From Pseudomonas putida (GTDB lineage Bacteria; Pseudomonadota; Gammaproteobacteria; Pseudomonadales; Pseudomonadaceae): a DNA stretch of 64,000 nt. Positions 51,697-61,235 of this stretch are shown piece after piece; position 1 is the first letter of the stretch; every line of letters begins with the position of its first letter. Location of the stretch: the NCBI RefSeq assembly GCF_028682455.1, contig NZ_JANHLD010000002.1:62001-126000 (forward strand), given 5' to 3'. The notes below the pieces were generated by a model, which was not told the origin of the DNA, ran no database searches, and saw only the letters and a list, made by a program, of their open reading frames with translations. The position numbers were made by a program, and so were the translations under genes.

Positions 51697-52479
51697 TCAG
51701 TTCAGGCAGTCGGCATGCACCCGCAGGCACTGGCGCGCATAGTAATTGAAGGCGGCGCTGTGGCGTTTTGGGCGGGAGATCCAGTCATGGGCTTCGCGAC
51801 CCAGTGCCGGCTCGATCGGCTTGACCTCGCCTGCGGCCATGGCCAGCAGTTGCAGCTTGGCGGCGCGCTCGATCAACTGAGCGATGACACAGGCTTCCTC
51901 GATGCTGGCGCCCGTGGAGAGCTGGCCGTGATGCGAGAGCAGGATGGCGCGCTTGTCGCCCAGGGCGGCGCTGATGATTTCGCCTTCTTCGTTGCCCACC
52001 GGCACGCCCGGCCAGGCTTCGAGAAACGCGCAATCTTCATAGAGCGGGCACAGGTCCATGTGCGAGACCTGCAGCGGCACTTCGAGCATCGACAGGGCGG
52101 CGACGTGCGTGGGATGGGTGTGAATGATGCAGTTCACGTCCGGGCGTGCGCGGTACACCCAGCTGTGGAAGCGATTGGCCGGGTTGGGCATGCCGCTGCC
52201 CTCAAGCACTTCCAGGTCTTCGTTGACCAGCAGCAGGTTGCTGGCGGTGATTTCATCGAAACCCAGGCCCAGTTGCTGGGTATAGAAGGTGCCGGGCTGC
52301 GGGCCCCGCGCGCTGATTTGTCCGGCAAGGCCCGAATCGTGGCCGTTGTCGAAGAGAATTCGGCAGGTCAGGGCCAGCTTTTCGCGCACAGTCCACGTAT
52401 TATCGGCAAGCGAGCCTTGCATTTGTGTAAGGGCCTGCTTGATCAGCTGGTCCTTTGGCAATGCCATTGTCTTGGCCAT
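51697..52479 (-). CDS. Class II aldolase/adducin family protein
   Basis: 260 residues of the AraD/FucA fold. Metal ligands are in IIHTHPTHVAALSML (His93-type) and LLSHHGQLSTGASIEEA (His pair), and the phosphate-binding region is GLAGQISARGP and NRFHSWVYRARPD. Acts on a phosphorylated or free sugar derivative, or is a decarboxylase; substrate unknown. First gene of the minus-strand pair with the DapA-family gene, divergent from the XRE-cupin regulator with a palindrome between them. ATG 52479 has GAGGA upstream. Confidence 0.83.
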   Translation of the reverse strand: MAKTMALPKDQLIKQALTQMQGSLADNTWTVREKLALTCRILFDNGHDSGLAGQISARGPQPGTFYTQQLGLGFDEITASNLLLVNEDLEVLEGSGMPNPANRFHSWVYRARPDVNCIIHTHPTHVAALSMLEVPLQVSHMDLCPLYEDCAFLEAWPGVPVGNEEGEIISAALGDKRAILLSHHGQLSTGASIEEACVIAQLIERAAKLQLLAMAAGEVKPIEPALGREAHDWISRPKRHSAAFNYYARQCLRVHADCLN

Positions 52480-52575
52480 GGGGATATCCTCGGTGGTGGG
52501 AAAAATGTCAGCGCTGGGTTGCCCGATTACTTGGAAGGTGGCGGGCGACTCAGCGTGGTGACACAAACAAGGCTA

Positions 52576-52594
52576 AATGACACAATGTGTCATT
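52576..52594. promoter_or_regulatory. 19-bp perfect palindromic operator between the aldolase operon and the XRE-cupin gene
   Basis: AATGACACAATGTGTCATT is perfectly symmetrical about the central A. It lies 97 bases upstream of the aldolase ATG (52479) and 44 before the regulator ATG (52638). This is the usual site for an autoregulating XRE-cupin repressor that also controls the neighbouring operon. Confidence 0.75.
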
Positions 52595-52637
52595 AGCAAG
52601 AAAAAACTTGCCCGTGGAACTTGGAAAATCGCGTCGC

Positions 52638-53183
52638 ATGTCTATCCGATTGAAATTATTAAGAAAAAAACTTGGGATTACGCTGGAAGTGCTGGCCGAG
52701 AAGTCCGGCATGACCAAGAGCTACCTGTCCAAGGTCGAGCGTGGCCTTAATACCCCCTCTATTGCTGCCGCGCTGAAGCTGGCGCGCGCGCTCAGCGTCA
52801 ATGTCGAAGAGCTGTTCGCCGAGGATGCGCCGGGCCAGTCGCGCTACAGCCTGGTGCGCAGCGGCGAGCGCCAGGCGCTGTCGGGCAGCGCCCAGGGCCC
52901 GGGTTATGCGGTGCTGGCCAGCCATATCGGCAGCCGCAGCCTGTTGCCCTTCATCATCAGCCCACCGCGGGACTTCAGTGATTCGACCTTCAAGGAACAC
53001 CTTGGCGAGGAGTTCCTGTTCGTTCATGAAGGCCAGGTGGAGGTGGACTTCATGAACGAGCGGGTCATCCTCGAACGCGGTGATGCCCTGTACTTCAATG
53101 CCCAGACCCCCCACCGCCTGCGCTCGCTTGGCGAAGTGCAGGCGCAGTTGCTGGTGGTGGTGCACGACGCCGAAGGACAGTAA
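52638..53183 (+). CDS. XRE-family regulator with C-terminal cupin
   Basis: 181 residues. HTH_3 domain about 1-58 (IRLKLLRKKLGITLEVLAEKSGMTKSYLSKVERGLNTPSIAAALKLARAL), then a cupin_2 domain about 95-178 (EHLGEEFLFVHEGQVEVDFMNERVILERGDALYFNAQTPHRLRSLGE) with the usual His-Glu type metal ligands. It probably senses a small ligand and represses. I use ATG 52638; an in-frame GTG at 52587 lies inside the palindrome and is unlikely. The stop overlaps the next start (TAATG). Confidence 0.85.
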   Translation: MSIRLKLLRKKLGITLEVLAEKSGMTKSYLSKVERGLNTPSIAAALKLARALSVNVEELFAEDAPGQSRYSLVRSGERQALSGSAQGPGYAVLASHIGSRSLLPFIISPPRDFSDSTFKEHLGEEFLFVHEGQVEVDFMNERVILERGDALYFNAQTPHRLRSLGEVQAQLLVVVHDAEGQ

Positions 53184-53968
53184 TGAGCAGCGCCTCGCGG
53201 TTCTGGCGCGACCCGGCACTGCCTTTTGTCGAGGCGCGCAGGGTCGATGACGGGCGCAAGGTCTGTTATTCGCCACACTCCCACCAAAGTTTTTCCATTG
53301 GCGCAATCACTGCCGGGCGCAGCACTTATGTGAGCGGCCAAAGCCATCGGCAAGTGTCGTCGGGCACGGTGGTGATGATGAACCCGGGTGTGGTGCACAC
53401 CTGCAACCCCATCCACGGCGAACCTTGGTCGTACCTGATGCTGTATGTCGACCTGTCCTGGTTGCAGGCCTTGGGTTTCCAGCCCTTTGAGGCGATCCGC
53501 AGCGATTCGCCCATCGTGTACAGGGCCTTGTGCCAACTGTTCGAGGTACTGCTGGACGATCAAGGCAGCACCCCTGGCAAGGACGCTGCGCTGCGTATTT
53601 TCTTCGGCGAGCTGATCCAGCGCTTCGGGAGCAGTCCTGCAGGGCGGGGGCAGGGTAATCCGCGCTTGTTGGCTGCCGCCGCGTTTATCCGTGAACACTG
53701 CACCCAACCTTTACGTCTCGAAGACATCGGCGCGGCCGCAGGCTTGTCCACTTCCTACTTGATCCGGGCCTTCAAGCAGCAGTTTGGCCTGACACCCCAC
53801 GCCTACCTGCTGGACCAGCGCGTGCAGTATGCCCGTGCGCAGTTGCGGCGCGGGCGGCTGATTGCCGAGGTGGCGCTCGAGGCCGGGTTTGCCGATCAGG
53901 CGCACCTGCAACGGGCGTTCAAACGCCTGCTGGCGGCAACGCCCGGTCATTACCGCTCAGCCCACTAG
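53183..53968 (+). CDS. AraC-family regulator with cupin-like N-domain
   Basis: 261 residues. N-terminal AraC-binding domain: SPHSHQSFSIGAITAGRSTYVSGQSHRQVSSGTVVMMNPGVVHTCNP. C-terminal pair of helix-turn-helix units: LRLEDIGAAAGLSTSYLIRAFKQQFGLTPHAYLLDQRVQYAR and VALEAGFADQAHLQRAFKRLLAATPGHYR. Adjacent LysE exporter on the opposite strand (convergent, four-base overlap) is the likely target, as in many LysE loci. Confidence 0.85.
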   Translation: MSSASRFWRDPALPFVEARRVDDGRKVCYSPHSHQSFSIGAITAGRSTYVSGQSHRQVSSGTVVMMNPGVVHTCNPIHGEPWSYLMLYVDLSWLQALGFQPFEAIRSDSPIVYRALCQLFEVLLDDQGSTPGKDAALRIFFGELIQRFGSSPAGRGQGNPRLLAAAAFIREHCTQPLRLEDIGAAAGLSTSYLIRAFKQQFGLTPHAYLLDQRVQYARAQLRRGRLIAEVALEAGFADQAHLQRAFKRLLAATPGHYRSAH

Positions 53969-54552
53969 CCCACCAACAAGTACAGCGCGCTGGCCACCAG
54001 CAGCCCGGCGAGGATGCGGTTGAACACGCGGACCCGGCGCGGGTTGCCCAGGTACTGGCTGATCACGCTGCCTGCCCAGGCCCAGCTGGCGATGGACAGG
54101 TAGCAGATGACGAAGTAGATCGCCGTGAATTGCCACAGCAAACCGGTTTCGCCTTCACCGACATATGCGCCGACACCGGCCACGCAGGCCAGCCAGGCCT
54201 TGGGGTTCAGCCATTGCAGGGTGGCGCCGGCCAGCATCGACGGCGCTTCGGTGTGCGCGCCACTGCCCAATTCACCCCCGTCGCTGGCAAGTTTCCAGGC
54301 CATGTACAGCAAGAACGCCACGCCACCGGCGTGGAGCACCTGAGTCAGGGCGGGCCAATAACGTAGCAGTTGGTGCAGGCCAAGGCCGATCAGCAGCAAC
54401 AGCAGGCTGAAGCCCAGGGTGGCACCGGTGACGTGCCTGAGGCTGGCGCGCAGGCCGTGCCGGGCGCCGCTGCCCAGGGCAACAATGTTGACCGGGCCGG
54501 GTGAGATGGAGGCGGCCAGCGCGAAGGCGGCCATGGAAAGCATCAGGCTCAT
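53965..54552 (-). CDS. LysE/RhtB-family amino-acid exporter
   Basis: 195 residues, six predicted membrane helices. The family signature ASISPGPVNIVALGSGARHGLRASLRHVTGATLGF (about 14-48) is clear, and TLQWLNPKAWLACVAGV (about 111-127) is the conserved loop. Located in the inner membrane, exporting an amino acid or related metabolite. ATG 54552 chosen from the family start MSLMLSMAAFALAASISPGP. Paired with an AraC regulator on the opposite strand. Confidence 0.85.
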   Translation of the reverse strand: MSLMLSMAAFALAASISPGPVNIVALGSGARHGLRASLRHVTGATLGFSLLLLLIGLGLHQLLRYWPALTQVLHAGGVAFLLYMAWKLASDGGELGSGAHTEAPSMLAGATLQWLNPKAWLACVAGVGAYVGEGETGLLWQFTAIYFVICYLSIASWAWAGSVISQYLGNPRRVRVFNRILAGLLVASALYLLVG

Positions 54553-54671
54553 TGGGGTGTCCTTGTCATGGGGTAGCCCGATTCTGATGTGCCGAAAACG
54601 GCAGGTATTGAAGAAAATCACCCTGATCGGAGGGTGAGGCAGGAAATACCCTACAGAATTTGAAACATTTT

Positions 54672-54727
54672 CACGCTGTGAGAAAAGCGTGCTGAAATTA
54701 TAGGATTCTCCCCCCAATTGATTTCAG
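54672..54727 (+). promoter_or_regulatory. Structured leader candidate upstream of the TerC gene
   Basis: Two consecutive hairpins: CACGC 54672-54676 with GCGTG 54687-54691, and CTGAAAT 54692-54698 with ATTTCAG 54721-54727. They lie about 105-160 bases before the TerC start codon. A structured RNA class (terC motif) has been described upstream of terC genes in Pseudomonas and Alphaproteobacteria; I cannot confirm membership by eye. Confidence 0.35.
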
Positions 54728-54831
54728 GTTGATATGACTTCGTTCTCGGAGCCCCCCAGTACCTGGCCGTCCCGGCCTCTCTCCCGTCCTTGTGACGCTT
54801 CCCCCCTGTTTCCCCAGATGAGTACCTGCGC

Positions 54832-56403
54832 ATGGAATGGCTAGCCGACCCCACGGCATGGCTGGGCCTTGCCACGCTGATCGTGCTCGAACTGGTACTG
54901 GGTATCGACAACCTGGTGTTCATCGCCATCCTCGCCGACAAACTGCCGCCCCATCAGCGCGACCGTGCGCGGGTGATCGGCCTGTCGCTGGCGTTGATCA
55001 TGCGCCTTGGCCTGCTGGCCAGTATTTCCTGGATGGTGACGCTGACCGCGCCGCTGTTCGAGGTGTTCGACAAGAGTTTCTCCGGGCGTGACCTGATCAT
55101 GCTGTTCGGTGGTGTGTTCCTGCTGTTCAAGGCCACCATGGAGTTGCACGAGCGCCTTGAAGGGCATGTGGCCCAGGCAGGCGGCAGCGCGCGCCATTCG
55201 GCGTTCTGGCCCATCGTTGCGCAGATCGTGGTGCTGGATGCGGTGTTCTCGCTGGACGCGGTCATTACCGCCGTCGGCATGGTCGAGCACCTGTCGATCA
55301 TGATGATCGCGGTGATCTTCTCGATCGGCATCATGATCGTTGCCAGCAAGCCGCTGACCCGCTTCGTCAACAATCACCCGACGGTGATCATGCTGTGCCT
55401 GGGCTTCCTGTTGATGATCGGTTTCAGCCTGACCGCCGAAGGCCTGGGCTTTCATATTCCCAAGGGCTATCTGTATGCGGCCATTGGCTTCTCGATTCTG
55501 CTCGAAAGCTTCAACCAGCTGGCCCGGGCCCGGCGCAAGCGCAGCATGCAGCAGCACCGGCCGATGCGTGAGCGCACCGCCCATGCGGTCATGCGCTTGC
55601 TCGGTGGCCGCCGTGTCGAGGCCGATGAGGTGGGTGAAGAAATTGCCGATCTGGTCGAGGGCGCCGAGGAGCAAGTGCTGTTCGACCGCCGCGAGCGGGT
55701 GATGATCAGTGGCGTGCTCAACCTTGCCGAGCGGCCGATCAAGACGCTGATGACGGTGCGTGCCAAGGTCGATGTGGTCGACCTTGCGCAGCCGCCCGAG
55801 GTCATCCGCAAAACGCTGATGCATTCGTCCTATTCGCGTCTGCCGGTGATTCGCGGTGGTCGCATCGAGGAACCGCTGGGCTTCGTGCATAAAAAGGAGC
55901 TGCTCAAGGAATTGCTGGCGGGTAGCGAGCCCGACCTCGAGACCCTGGTGCGCACGCCGTTGAACCTGCTGGAGAGCTTCAGCATCCTCAATGCCCTGGA
56001 GCAGATGCGCAGCCAGTCGACTCACATCGCGTTCGTGGTCAACGAATTCGGTGATTTCACCGGCATCCTGACCATGACCGACATCCTTGAATCCATTGCC
56101 GGCGAGTTGCCTGATGCCAGCGAAGTCGAGGGGCCGGGCATTGTCGAAGATGGCGAGGGCTATGTGGTGAGCGGCGCCCTGAACCTCAGCCAGGTCCAGG
56201 CGCGCATCGGCTTTGTGGCCAAGCCCACCGAGGATTACCAGACCGTTGCAGGGCTGGTGATGAGCTTGCTGGATCGCCTGCCGGTGGTGGGCGACAACCT
56301 GCAGTGCAATGACTGGCAGCTGGAGGTGGTCGCCGTGGAGGATCGACGGGTGCGCGAGGTGCGCCTCAGGCCGAACGTCGTTGCTGGCGCAGCAGGTGCT
56401 TGA
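54832..56403 (+). CDS. TerC-family membrane protein with CBS and CorC/HlyC domains
   Basis: 523 residues. N-terminal TerC domain about 1-230 with seven membrane helices ([47 protein letters not shown]), holding the acidic ELVLGIDN and [10 protein letters not shown] motifs. A CBS pair follows (about 290-420: [83 protein letters not shown]). A transporter-associated CorC_HlyC domain ends the protein. It resembles E. coli YegH/YoaE. TerC proteins are linked to metal (manganese) export. Its last 38 bases overlap the convergent rarD gene. Confidence 0.87.
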   Translation: MEWLADPTAWLGLATLIVLELVLGIDNLVFIAILADKLPPHQRDRARVIGLSLALIMRLGLLASISWMVTLTAPLFEVFDKSFSGRDLIMLFGGVFLLFKATMELHERLEGHVAQAGGSARHSAFWPIVAQIVVLDAVFSLDAVITAVGMVEHLSIMMIAVIFSIGIMIVASKPLTRFVNNHPTVIMLCLGFLLMIGFSLTAEGLGFHIPKGYLYAAIGFSILLESFNQLARARRKRSMQQHRPMRERTAHAVMRLLGGRRVEADEVGEEIADLVEGAEEQVLFDRRERVMISGVLNLAERPIKTLMTVRAKVDVVDLAQPPEVIRKTLMHSSYSRLPVIRGGRIEEPLGFVHKKELLKELLAGSEPDLETLVRTPLNLLESFSILNALEQMRSQSTHIAFVVNEFGDFTGILTMTDILESIAGELPDASEVEGPGIVEDGEGYVVSGALNLSQVQARIGFVAKPTEDYQTVAGLVMSLLDRLPVVGDNLQCNDWQLEVVAVEDRRVREVRLRPNVVAGAAGA

Positions 56404-57253
56404 CGCCTTCGAGGATCAGCACCAGTACCGCCAGCCAGATCGGCAGGTAGGTCAGCCACTGGTCGGGACCGATGGTCTCGCCCAGTAGCAGGGCTACCCC
56501 CACCAGCAGCACCGGTTCCACATAGCTGAGCAGGCCGAACAGGCTGAAAGCCAGCAACCGGCTGGCGAGCACGTAGCAGATCAGCGCCAGGGCGCTGATC
56601 ACCCCCAGCAGTGGAATCAGGCCATACAGGGCCGGATGGTCGGCCAGGTCCTGGGCACTCATCGGGCCCTGGATGACGAAGTACAGCGCCGCCGGCAGCA
56701 GCAGGCACATGTCGGCCCACAACCCTCCCAGATGGTCCGTACGGCATTTGCGTCGAAGGATGAAATACAGCGGATAGCCGATGGCGACCACGAGGATCTC
56801 CCAGGCGAAGCTGCCGTGCTGGTACAGCTCGTGGCCCACCCCGGTCGCGGCGCAGGCCACGGCGATTTTCTGCAGGTGGGAAAGGCGCTCGCCATAGACC
56901 AGGCGGCCGGTCAGCACCATGGTCAGCGGCAGCAGGAAATACCCCAGCGACACTTCAAGGCTGCGACCGTGCAGCGGCGCCCAGAGAAACAGCCACAGCT
57001 GCACTCCCAGCATCGACGAGGTGCCCAGCATACCCAGCAGCAACAGCGGGTTGTGGCGGATGCGTGCCAGCAGGTCCGTCACCAGTTTCCAGTCCTTGCT
57101 CACCAGCAAGAACACGGTCAGGCAGGGCAGGGTCAGCAGGGTACGCCAGCCAAACACTTCCTCGCCGTCCAGGGGCGTCATCAGCGAGGTATAGAAGTAC
57201 ATCACGGCAAACAGGCACGAGGCCGCAACCGATGAAACAATGCCTTTGGACAC
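56366..57253 (-). CDS. rarD: EamA-family transporter RarD
   Basis: 295 residues with ten predicted membrane helices. RarD signs: [43 protein letters not shown] at the start, [28 protein letters not shown] (about 83-110) and [27 protein letters not shown] (about 168-194). An inner-membrane drug/metabolite exporter whose substrate is unknown. Convergent overlap of 38 bases with the TerC gene. Confidence 0.87.
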   Translation of the reverse strand: MSKGIVSSVAASCLFAVMYFYTSLMTPLDGEEVFGWRTLLTLPCLTVFLLVSKDWKLVTDLLARIRHNPLLLLGMLGTSSMLGVQLWLFLWAPLHGRSLEVSLGYFLLPLTMVLTGRLVYGERLSHLQKIAVACAATGVGHELYQHGSFAWEILVVAIGYPLYFILRRKCRTDHLGGLWADMCLLLPAALYFVIQGPMSAQDLADHPALYGLIPLLGVISALALICYVLASRLLAFSLFGLLSYVEPVLLVGVALLLGETIGPDQWLTYLPIWLAVLVLILEGVKHLLRQQRRSA

Positions 57254-57316
57254 GAGGGCCTCTGTAGCAGGAAAAGAAAGGGGCGGTCAGCCCGCCCATG
57301 GTCTCAGCTCCCGGCC

Positions 57317-58876
57317 TCATGGGGCAACGTTGTGCAGTCGCACGTGCGCTTCGAGTGCCGGGATCAAGTCGGTGACCGACATCGGTCGGGCGAACAGGTA
57401 GCCTTGCTGGAAGTCGACGTTGTGGCGGGCCAGGTAGTCACGCTGTGCTTCGTTCTCCACCCCTTCTGCGACAATCCCCAGGCCCAGCTTGCTCGACAGC
57501 TCGATGATGCTGTCGAGGATATGCAGTGACAGCGCGTCCACGCCGATCATGGCGACGAAGCTCTGGTCGATCTTGAGGTAGTCGACCTGGAACTGACGCA
57601 GGTAGGCCAGGCTTGACTGGCCGGTACCGAAATCGTCCAGGGCAATCATCACCCCCAGTTCATGGAGCTTGGCGAACAGCTCCTGGGTGATGTCGGTCGG
57701 GATGATCAGCTTGCGTTCGGTCAGCTCCAGGGTGAGGCGCACCTGACCTTGGGGAAAGGCGGCAAGGAACTGCTGGCAATCATCGAACAGCGCCAGGTCC
57801 TGGCAATGATCGGCAGTGATGTTGATACCGATATGAAAGCCTTCACCCAGGAGCTCGGCATGAGGTGCCAGTACCTGGGCAGTGCGCTGCATCAGCTGGC
57901 GGGTCATGGGCACGATCTGGCCACTGTGTTCGGCGAAGGGGATGAACAGGTCGGGGCGCACCAGGCCTTCGCGTGGGTGCTGCCAGCGCATCAACACCTC
58001 GACGCCGGCCCAGCGGTAGTCTCCCCGGCGCACCACGGGTTGGAAGTAGGGCACGAATTCATTGGCTTCCATGGCTCGCTGCAGTTCTGCCCGCGACGAG
58101 CCGGCGCGGCGCAGTTGCCAATAGCAGGTCACCCCGGCAATGGCGCCGAGCACCACCAGCAAGGCGAGCAGGGCAGGGAACTCGCTGCGCATCACCCGGC
58201 CGACTTTGTCCGGGCCATAGCCACTGTGGATCGAGAACGGGTAGCGCGACGATGACAGTTCGACCGGGGCGACGTCGGCCTTGGGTACCAGACTGTCCTG
58301 CACCTGGCCATTGCGGTCCATCCAGTACCTGCCCACCTGCAGCACCAGGCGGCTGTCGGGGTCGAGCAGGCGCAGGACATTGAGCAAGTGTTCGCCGTCG
58401 ACCGTGCTGATGGCGCCACGCTCGCCCTCCTGGACCCGGTAGACCAGCAGCGGATGCCCAGGGGTGACCGAGTTGCCGCTCATCAACCAGAGCTTGCCCT
58501 GGGTGTAATCGGCAGGGTTGACCTGCTCGGTGAAGGGGCCGAACAGCGAACTGCAATACAGCTCGCCCTTGTACTCAAGGTTGGTGGAGCGGACAAAGGC
58601 GCGTCGGGTCACCTGGTCACGCAGGGCGAGCTTTTCTGCCAGGCATGGCTGGCCGGCCAGTGGCAGCAGCTCTGTGGCCGCGCCAGAGATGTCATCGAGA
58701 ATGCGCTCGACCTGGTTCATTGCATGGCGCGCGTTCTCTTCGCTTCGGGCCTGCAGTTCCCGGCCTGCCTGCCATTGCATGATCAGCACGCCACACAGCA
58801 GGGGCAGTGCGCCCACCACCCAAGGCAGTGCAAGGCGCCAGAGGCGGCGAGGGCGATGGTGTACCGAAAGGGGCAT
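57317..58876 (-). CDS. Membrane cyclic-di-GMP phosphodiesterase (CSS-motif plus EAL)
   Basis: 519 residues. A membrane helix (about 12-34), a periplasmic CSS-motif domain (about 35-235, with CSSLFGPF), a second helix (about 238-260) and a cytoplasmic EAL domain (about 265-515). The EAL motif is EVLMRW, and the active-site set NITADH, ELTERKL, ALDDFGTGQSS, KIDQSFV and AEGVENEAQ is complete, so hydrolysis of cyclic-di-GMP is expected. ATG 58876 chosen: upstream ATG 58954 lacks family support. A CSS-only relative lies beyond hpd at 60323. Confidence 0.87.
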   Translation of the reverse strand: MPLSVHHRPRRLWRLALPWVVGALPLLCGVLIMQWQAGRELQARSEENARHAMNQVERILDDISGAATELLPLAGQPCLAEKLALRDQVTRRAFVRSTNLEYKGELYCSSLFGPFTEQVNPADYTQGKLWLMSGNSVTPGHPLLVYRVQEGERGAISTVDGEHLLNVLRLLDPDSRLVLQVGRYWMDRNGQVQDSLVPKADVAPVELSSSRYPFSIHSGYGPDKVGRVMRSEFPALLALLVVLGAIAGVTCYWQLRRAGSSRAELQRAMEANEFVPYFQPVVRRGDYRWAGVEVLMRWQHPREGLVRPDLFIPFAEHSGQIVPMTRQLMQRTAQVLAPHAELLGEGFHIGINITADHCQDLALFDDCQQFLAAFPQGQVRLTLELTERKLIIPTDITQELFAKLHELGVMIALDDFGTGQSSLAYLRQFQVDYLKIDQSFVAMIGVDALSLHILDSIIELSSKLGLGIVAEGVENEAQRDYLARHNVDFQQGYLFARPMSVTDLIPALEAHVRLHNVAP

Positions 58877-59186
58877 GGCGACTAACCTGATAGAACGGAC
58901 CAGTGCAGAGGATAGCCGTTCGTCGGCCTCGCGCCTGAACTTAAAGTGCGACAAATCAGATTACGCACTGTAGAATCACCTTACGCATACAATAATAAGG
59001 TTCCTCGCGCCTTGAGGAATCAACCCGCCGAGAATGGGTCCCTATGAAGTGTCTTGGGTTCAAGCTTATCTATGGTGACTACCTCGCACGCAGTGTGAGG
59101 GGCATCTCCTGCGCGCCGCCATCTTCGCTCGACATCGATAGCAAGTAATCACTGTTTTTAGCGCTTTGATGATGAGGTAACGAGTA
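58877..59186. promoter_or_regulatory. Divergent intergenic region with 20-bp spaced direct repeats
   Basis: 310 bases between the phosphodiesterase (-) and hpd (+). TTACGCA occurs at 58961-58967 and 58981-58987, exactly 20 bases apart (two helical turns), suggesting a dimeric activator or repressor site. Promoters for both genes must be here; none could be assigned with confidence. Confidence 0.4.
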
Positions 59187-60263
59187 ATGGCTGACATCTT
59201 TGAAAACCCGATGGGCCTGATGGGCTTTGAATTCATCGAGTTCGCATCGCCGACCCCTGGCGCCCTGGAGCCGATCTTCCAGATCATGGGCTTTACCAAG
59301 GTCGCGACCCACCGCTCCAAGGACGTACACCTGTACCGTCAGGGCGGTATCAACCTGATCCTGAACAACGAACCGAAAAGCATCGCCTCCTACTTTGCCG
59401 CCGAGCATGGCCCGTCGGTATGCGGTATGGCGTTTCGCGTTCGCAATGCCCACCAGGCCTACGCTCGCGCACTGGAACTCGGTGCCCAGCCGGTCGAAAT
59501 CGAAACCGGCCCGATGGAGCTGCGCTTGCCGGCGATCAAGGGCATCGGCGGTGCGCCGCTGTACCTGATCGACCGCTTCGAAGAAGGCAGCTCGATCTAC
59601 GATATCGACTTCAATTTCATCGAAGGCGTCGACCGTCATCCGGTGGGCGCTGGCCTGAAGATCATCGACCACCTGACCCACAACGTATACCGCGGGCGCA
59701 TGGCCTACTGGGCGGCGTTCTACGAGAAGCTGTTCAACTTCCGTGAGATCCGCTACTTCGACATCAAGGGCGAGTACACCGGCCTGACCTCCAAGGCCAT
59801 GACCGCACCGGACGGCATGATCCGTATCCCGCTCAATGAAGAGTCCTCCAAGGGCGCCGGGCAGATCGAAGAGTTCCTCATGCAGTTCAACGGCGAGGGC
59901 ATCCAGCATGTGGCGTTCCTCTCCGACGACCTGCTCAAGAGCTGGGATGCGCTGAAAAAGCTGGGCATGCGCTTCATGACTGCGCCGCCGGAAACCTACT
60001 ACGAAATGCTCGAAGGGCGTCTGCCAGGTCACGGCGAGCCGGTTGGCGAGCTGCAGGCCCGGGGCATTCTGCTCGACGGCTCGTCGCAGCCGGACGACAA
60101 ACGCTTGTTGCTGCAGATCTTCTCCGAAACCCTGATGGGGCCGGTGTTCTTCGAATTCATCCAGCGCAAGGGCGATGATGGCTTCGGCGAAGGCAACTTC
60201 AAGGCGCTGTTCGAGTCGATCGAGCGTGACCAGGTGCGTCGCGGTGTGCTGAACGCCGAGTAA
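59187..60263 (+). CDS. hpd: 4-hydroxyphenylpyruvate dioxygenase
   Basis: 358 residues of the VOC-fold dioxygenase family. Iron ligands: His in [11 protein letters not shown] (about 161), His in [12 protein letters not shown] (about 240), Glu in [29 protein letters not shown] (about 322). The start [22 protein letters not shown] is the standard bacterial Hpd. It converts 4-hydroxyphenylpyruvate to homogentisate in tyrosine breakdown. A single gene here, with its own terminator, not next to hmgA or hmgB. Confidence 0.95.
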   Translation: MADIFENPMGLMGFEFIEFASPTPGALEPIFQIMGFTKVATHRSKDVHLYRQGGINLILNNEPKSIASYFAAEHGPSVCGMAFRVRNAHQAYARALELGAQPVEIETGPMELRLPAIKGIGGAPLYLIDRFEEGSSIYDIDFNFIEGVDRHPVGAGLKIIDHLTHNVYRGRMAYWAAFYEKLFNFREIRYFDIKGEYTGLTSKAMTAPDGMIRIPLNEESSKGAGQIEEFLMQFNGEGIQHVAFLSDDLLKSWDALKKLGMRFMTAPPETYYEMLEGRLPGHGEPVGELQARGILLDGSSQPDDKRLLLQIFSETLMGPVFFEFIQRKGDDGFGEGNFKALFESIERDQVRRGVLNAE

Positions 60264-60279
60264 TCGTTACCCGCAAACG

Positions 60280-60316
60280 AAAAGGCCATTGAGGGTTTCC
60301 TCAATGGCCTTTTTTC
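60280..60316. terminator. Terminator after hpd
   Basis: AAAGGCCATTGAGG pairs with CCTCAATGGCCTTT around GTTT, followed by six T. It serves hpd and probably also the CSS gene that ends at 60323 on the opposite strand. Confidence 0.92.
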
Positions 60317-60322
60317 TTGCCC

Positions 60323-61123
60323 TCAGTGGGGGCGGGGGGCAGGGGCTGTCTTTCTCCTGAACATGGCCCAGTAGGCGACGGCCGAGGTCAAGATGCCGAC
60401 CAGCAGCAGCGAAGGCAGGGTCGCCGTTATCGCCTGTTGTATCGCGCCCCAGGTATAGCTGTCCGGGTAGCCGGCATGCACGGTGTAGCCGTACTGCTTG
60501 GAAACCACCTGCAAGGTGTCTTCTTCATGGTCCGGCGTCTGTTCGAATGCGCCGTTTCCGGTGGCCCAGACATACTGCGGGCCGAATTGCAGGATCAGCA
60601 CCACCTCGTTCTGGAACCCCAGCAGCTCGCGCTGCAGCACTTGAAGGTTGGCCAGCGCCAGCACGCCGAAGGGGAACTCCTGCAGTCGATAGATCAGCAC
60701 GCCGGAATGGGGGGTGGCCTCGCTGCTCGGGTCTACGCGCAGGCGCATGTTGAGAAAGCTGCCCGGGTCGATAATCCGCTGGAAATCCCCGAACAACGTG
60801 CTGCAATAGGCCAGGTTCTCCTTGACCAGCATCAGCGAGCGGACGTTGGGCTGGCGGATTGCGATCTGGCGCAATTCCGGCAGCGCCGCATCGCAGGGTT
60901 TTTGGGCCAGGACCAGTGCCTGGCTACTCGTGGTGTGCAAGGAACTCATCACGTGATCGATGGTGTAGATCGCTTCGCGCGCGGTCACTTCGATGGTTTC
61001 CTCCTGTTTGCGCTCGACTTGCAGTGAAAGCACCAGCAAGCCGCAGGCAACAGGGGCGAGGCCGATCAATAGGGTGATGAGGAACTCGACCAGGCTGCGG
61101 CCGGCGTAGGAATGGGGGACCAT
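60323..61123 (-). CDS. CSS-motif membrane protein lacking an EAL domain
   Basis: 266 residues: a membrane helix (about 10-32), a periplasmic CSS-type domain with CDAALPELRQIAIRQPNVRSLMLVKENLAYCSTLFGDF, and a C-terminal helix (TLPSLLLVGILTSAVAYWAMF) followed by a 12-residue tail. It matches the sensor half of the EAL protein at 57317, but ends right after the second membrane helix, with no downstream EAL frame in the next 250 bases. It may be a truncated phosphodiesterase or a separate redox-sensing partner. Confidence 0.75.
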   Translation of the reverse strand: MVPHSYAGRSLVEFLITLLIGLAPVACGLLVLSLQVERKQEETIEVTAREAIYTIDHVMSSLHTTSSQALVLAQKPCDAALPELRQIAIRQPNVRSLMLVKENLAYCSTLFGDFQRIIDPGSFLNMRLRVDPSSEATPHSGVLIYRLQEFPFGVLALANLQVLQRELLGFQNEVVLILQFGPQYVWATGNGAFEQTPDHEEDTLQVVSKQYGYTVHAGYPDSYTWGAIQQAITATLPSLLLVGILTSAVAYWAMFRRKTAPAPRPH

Positions 61124-61235
61124 GGACGTTTCGCCTCAATGCCAGAGTGTAAGCACTGAGCATAAGTCGCGGACAATGGGCCGCCTGTAGGCACCATTGT
61201 CGGTCCATGTAGTCTTTGTAAGCACAACGTTGTCG

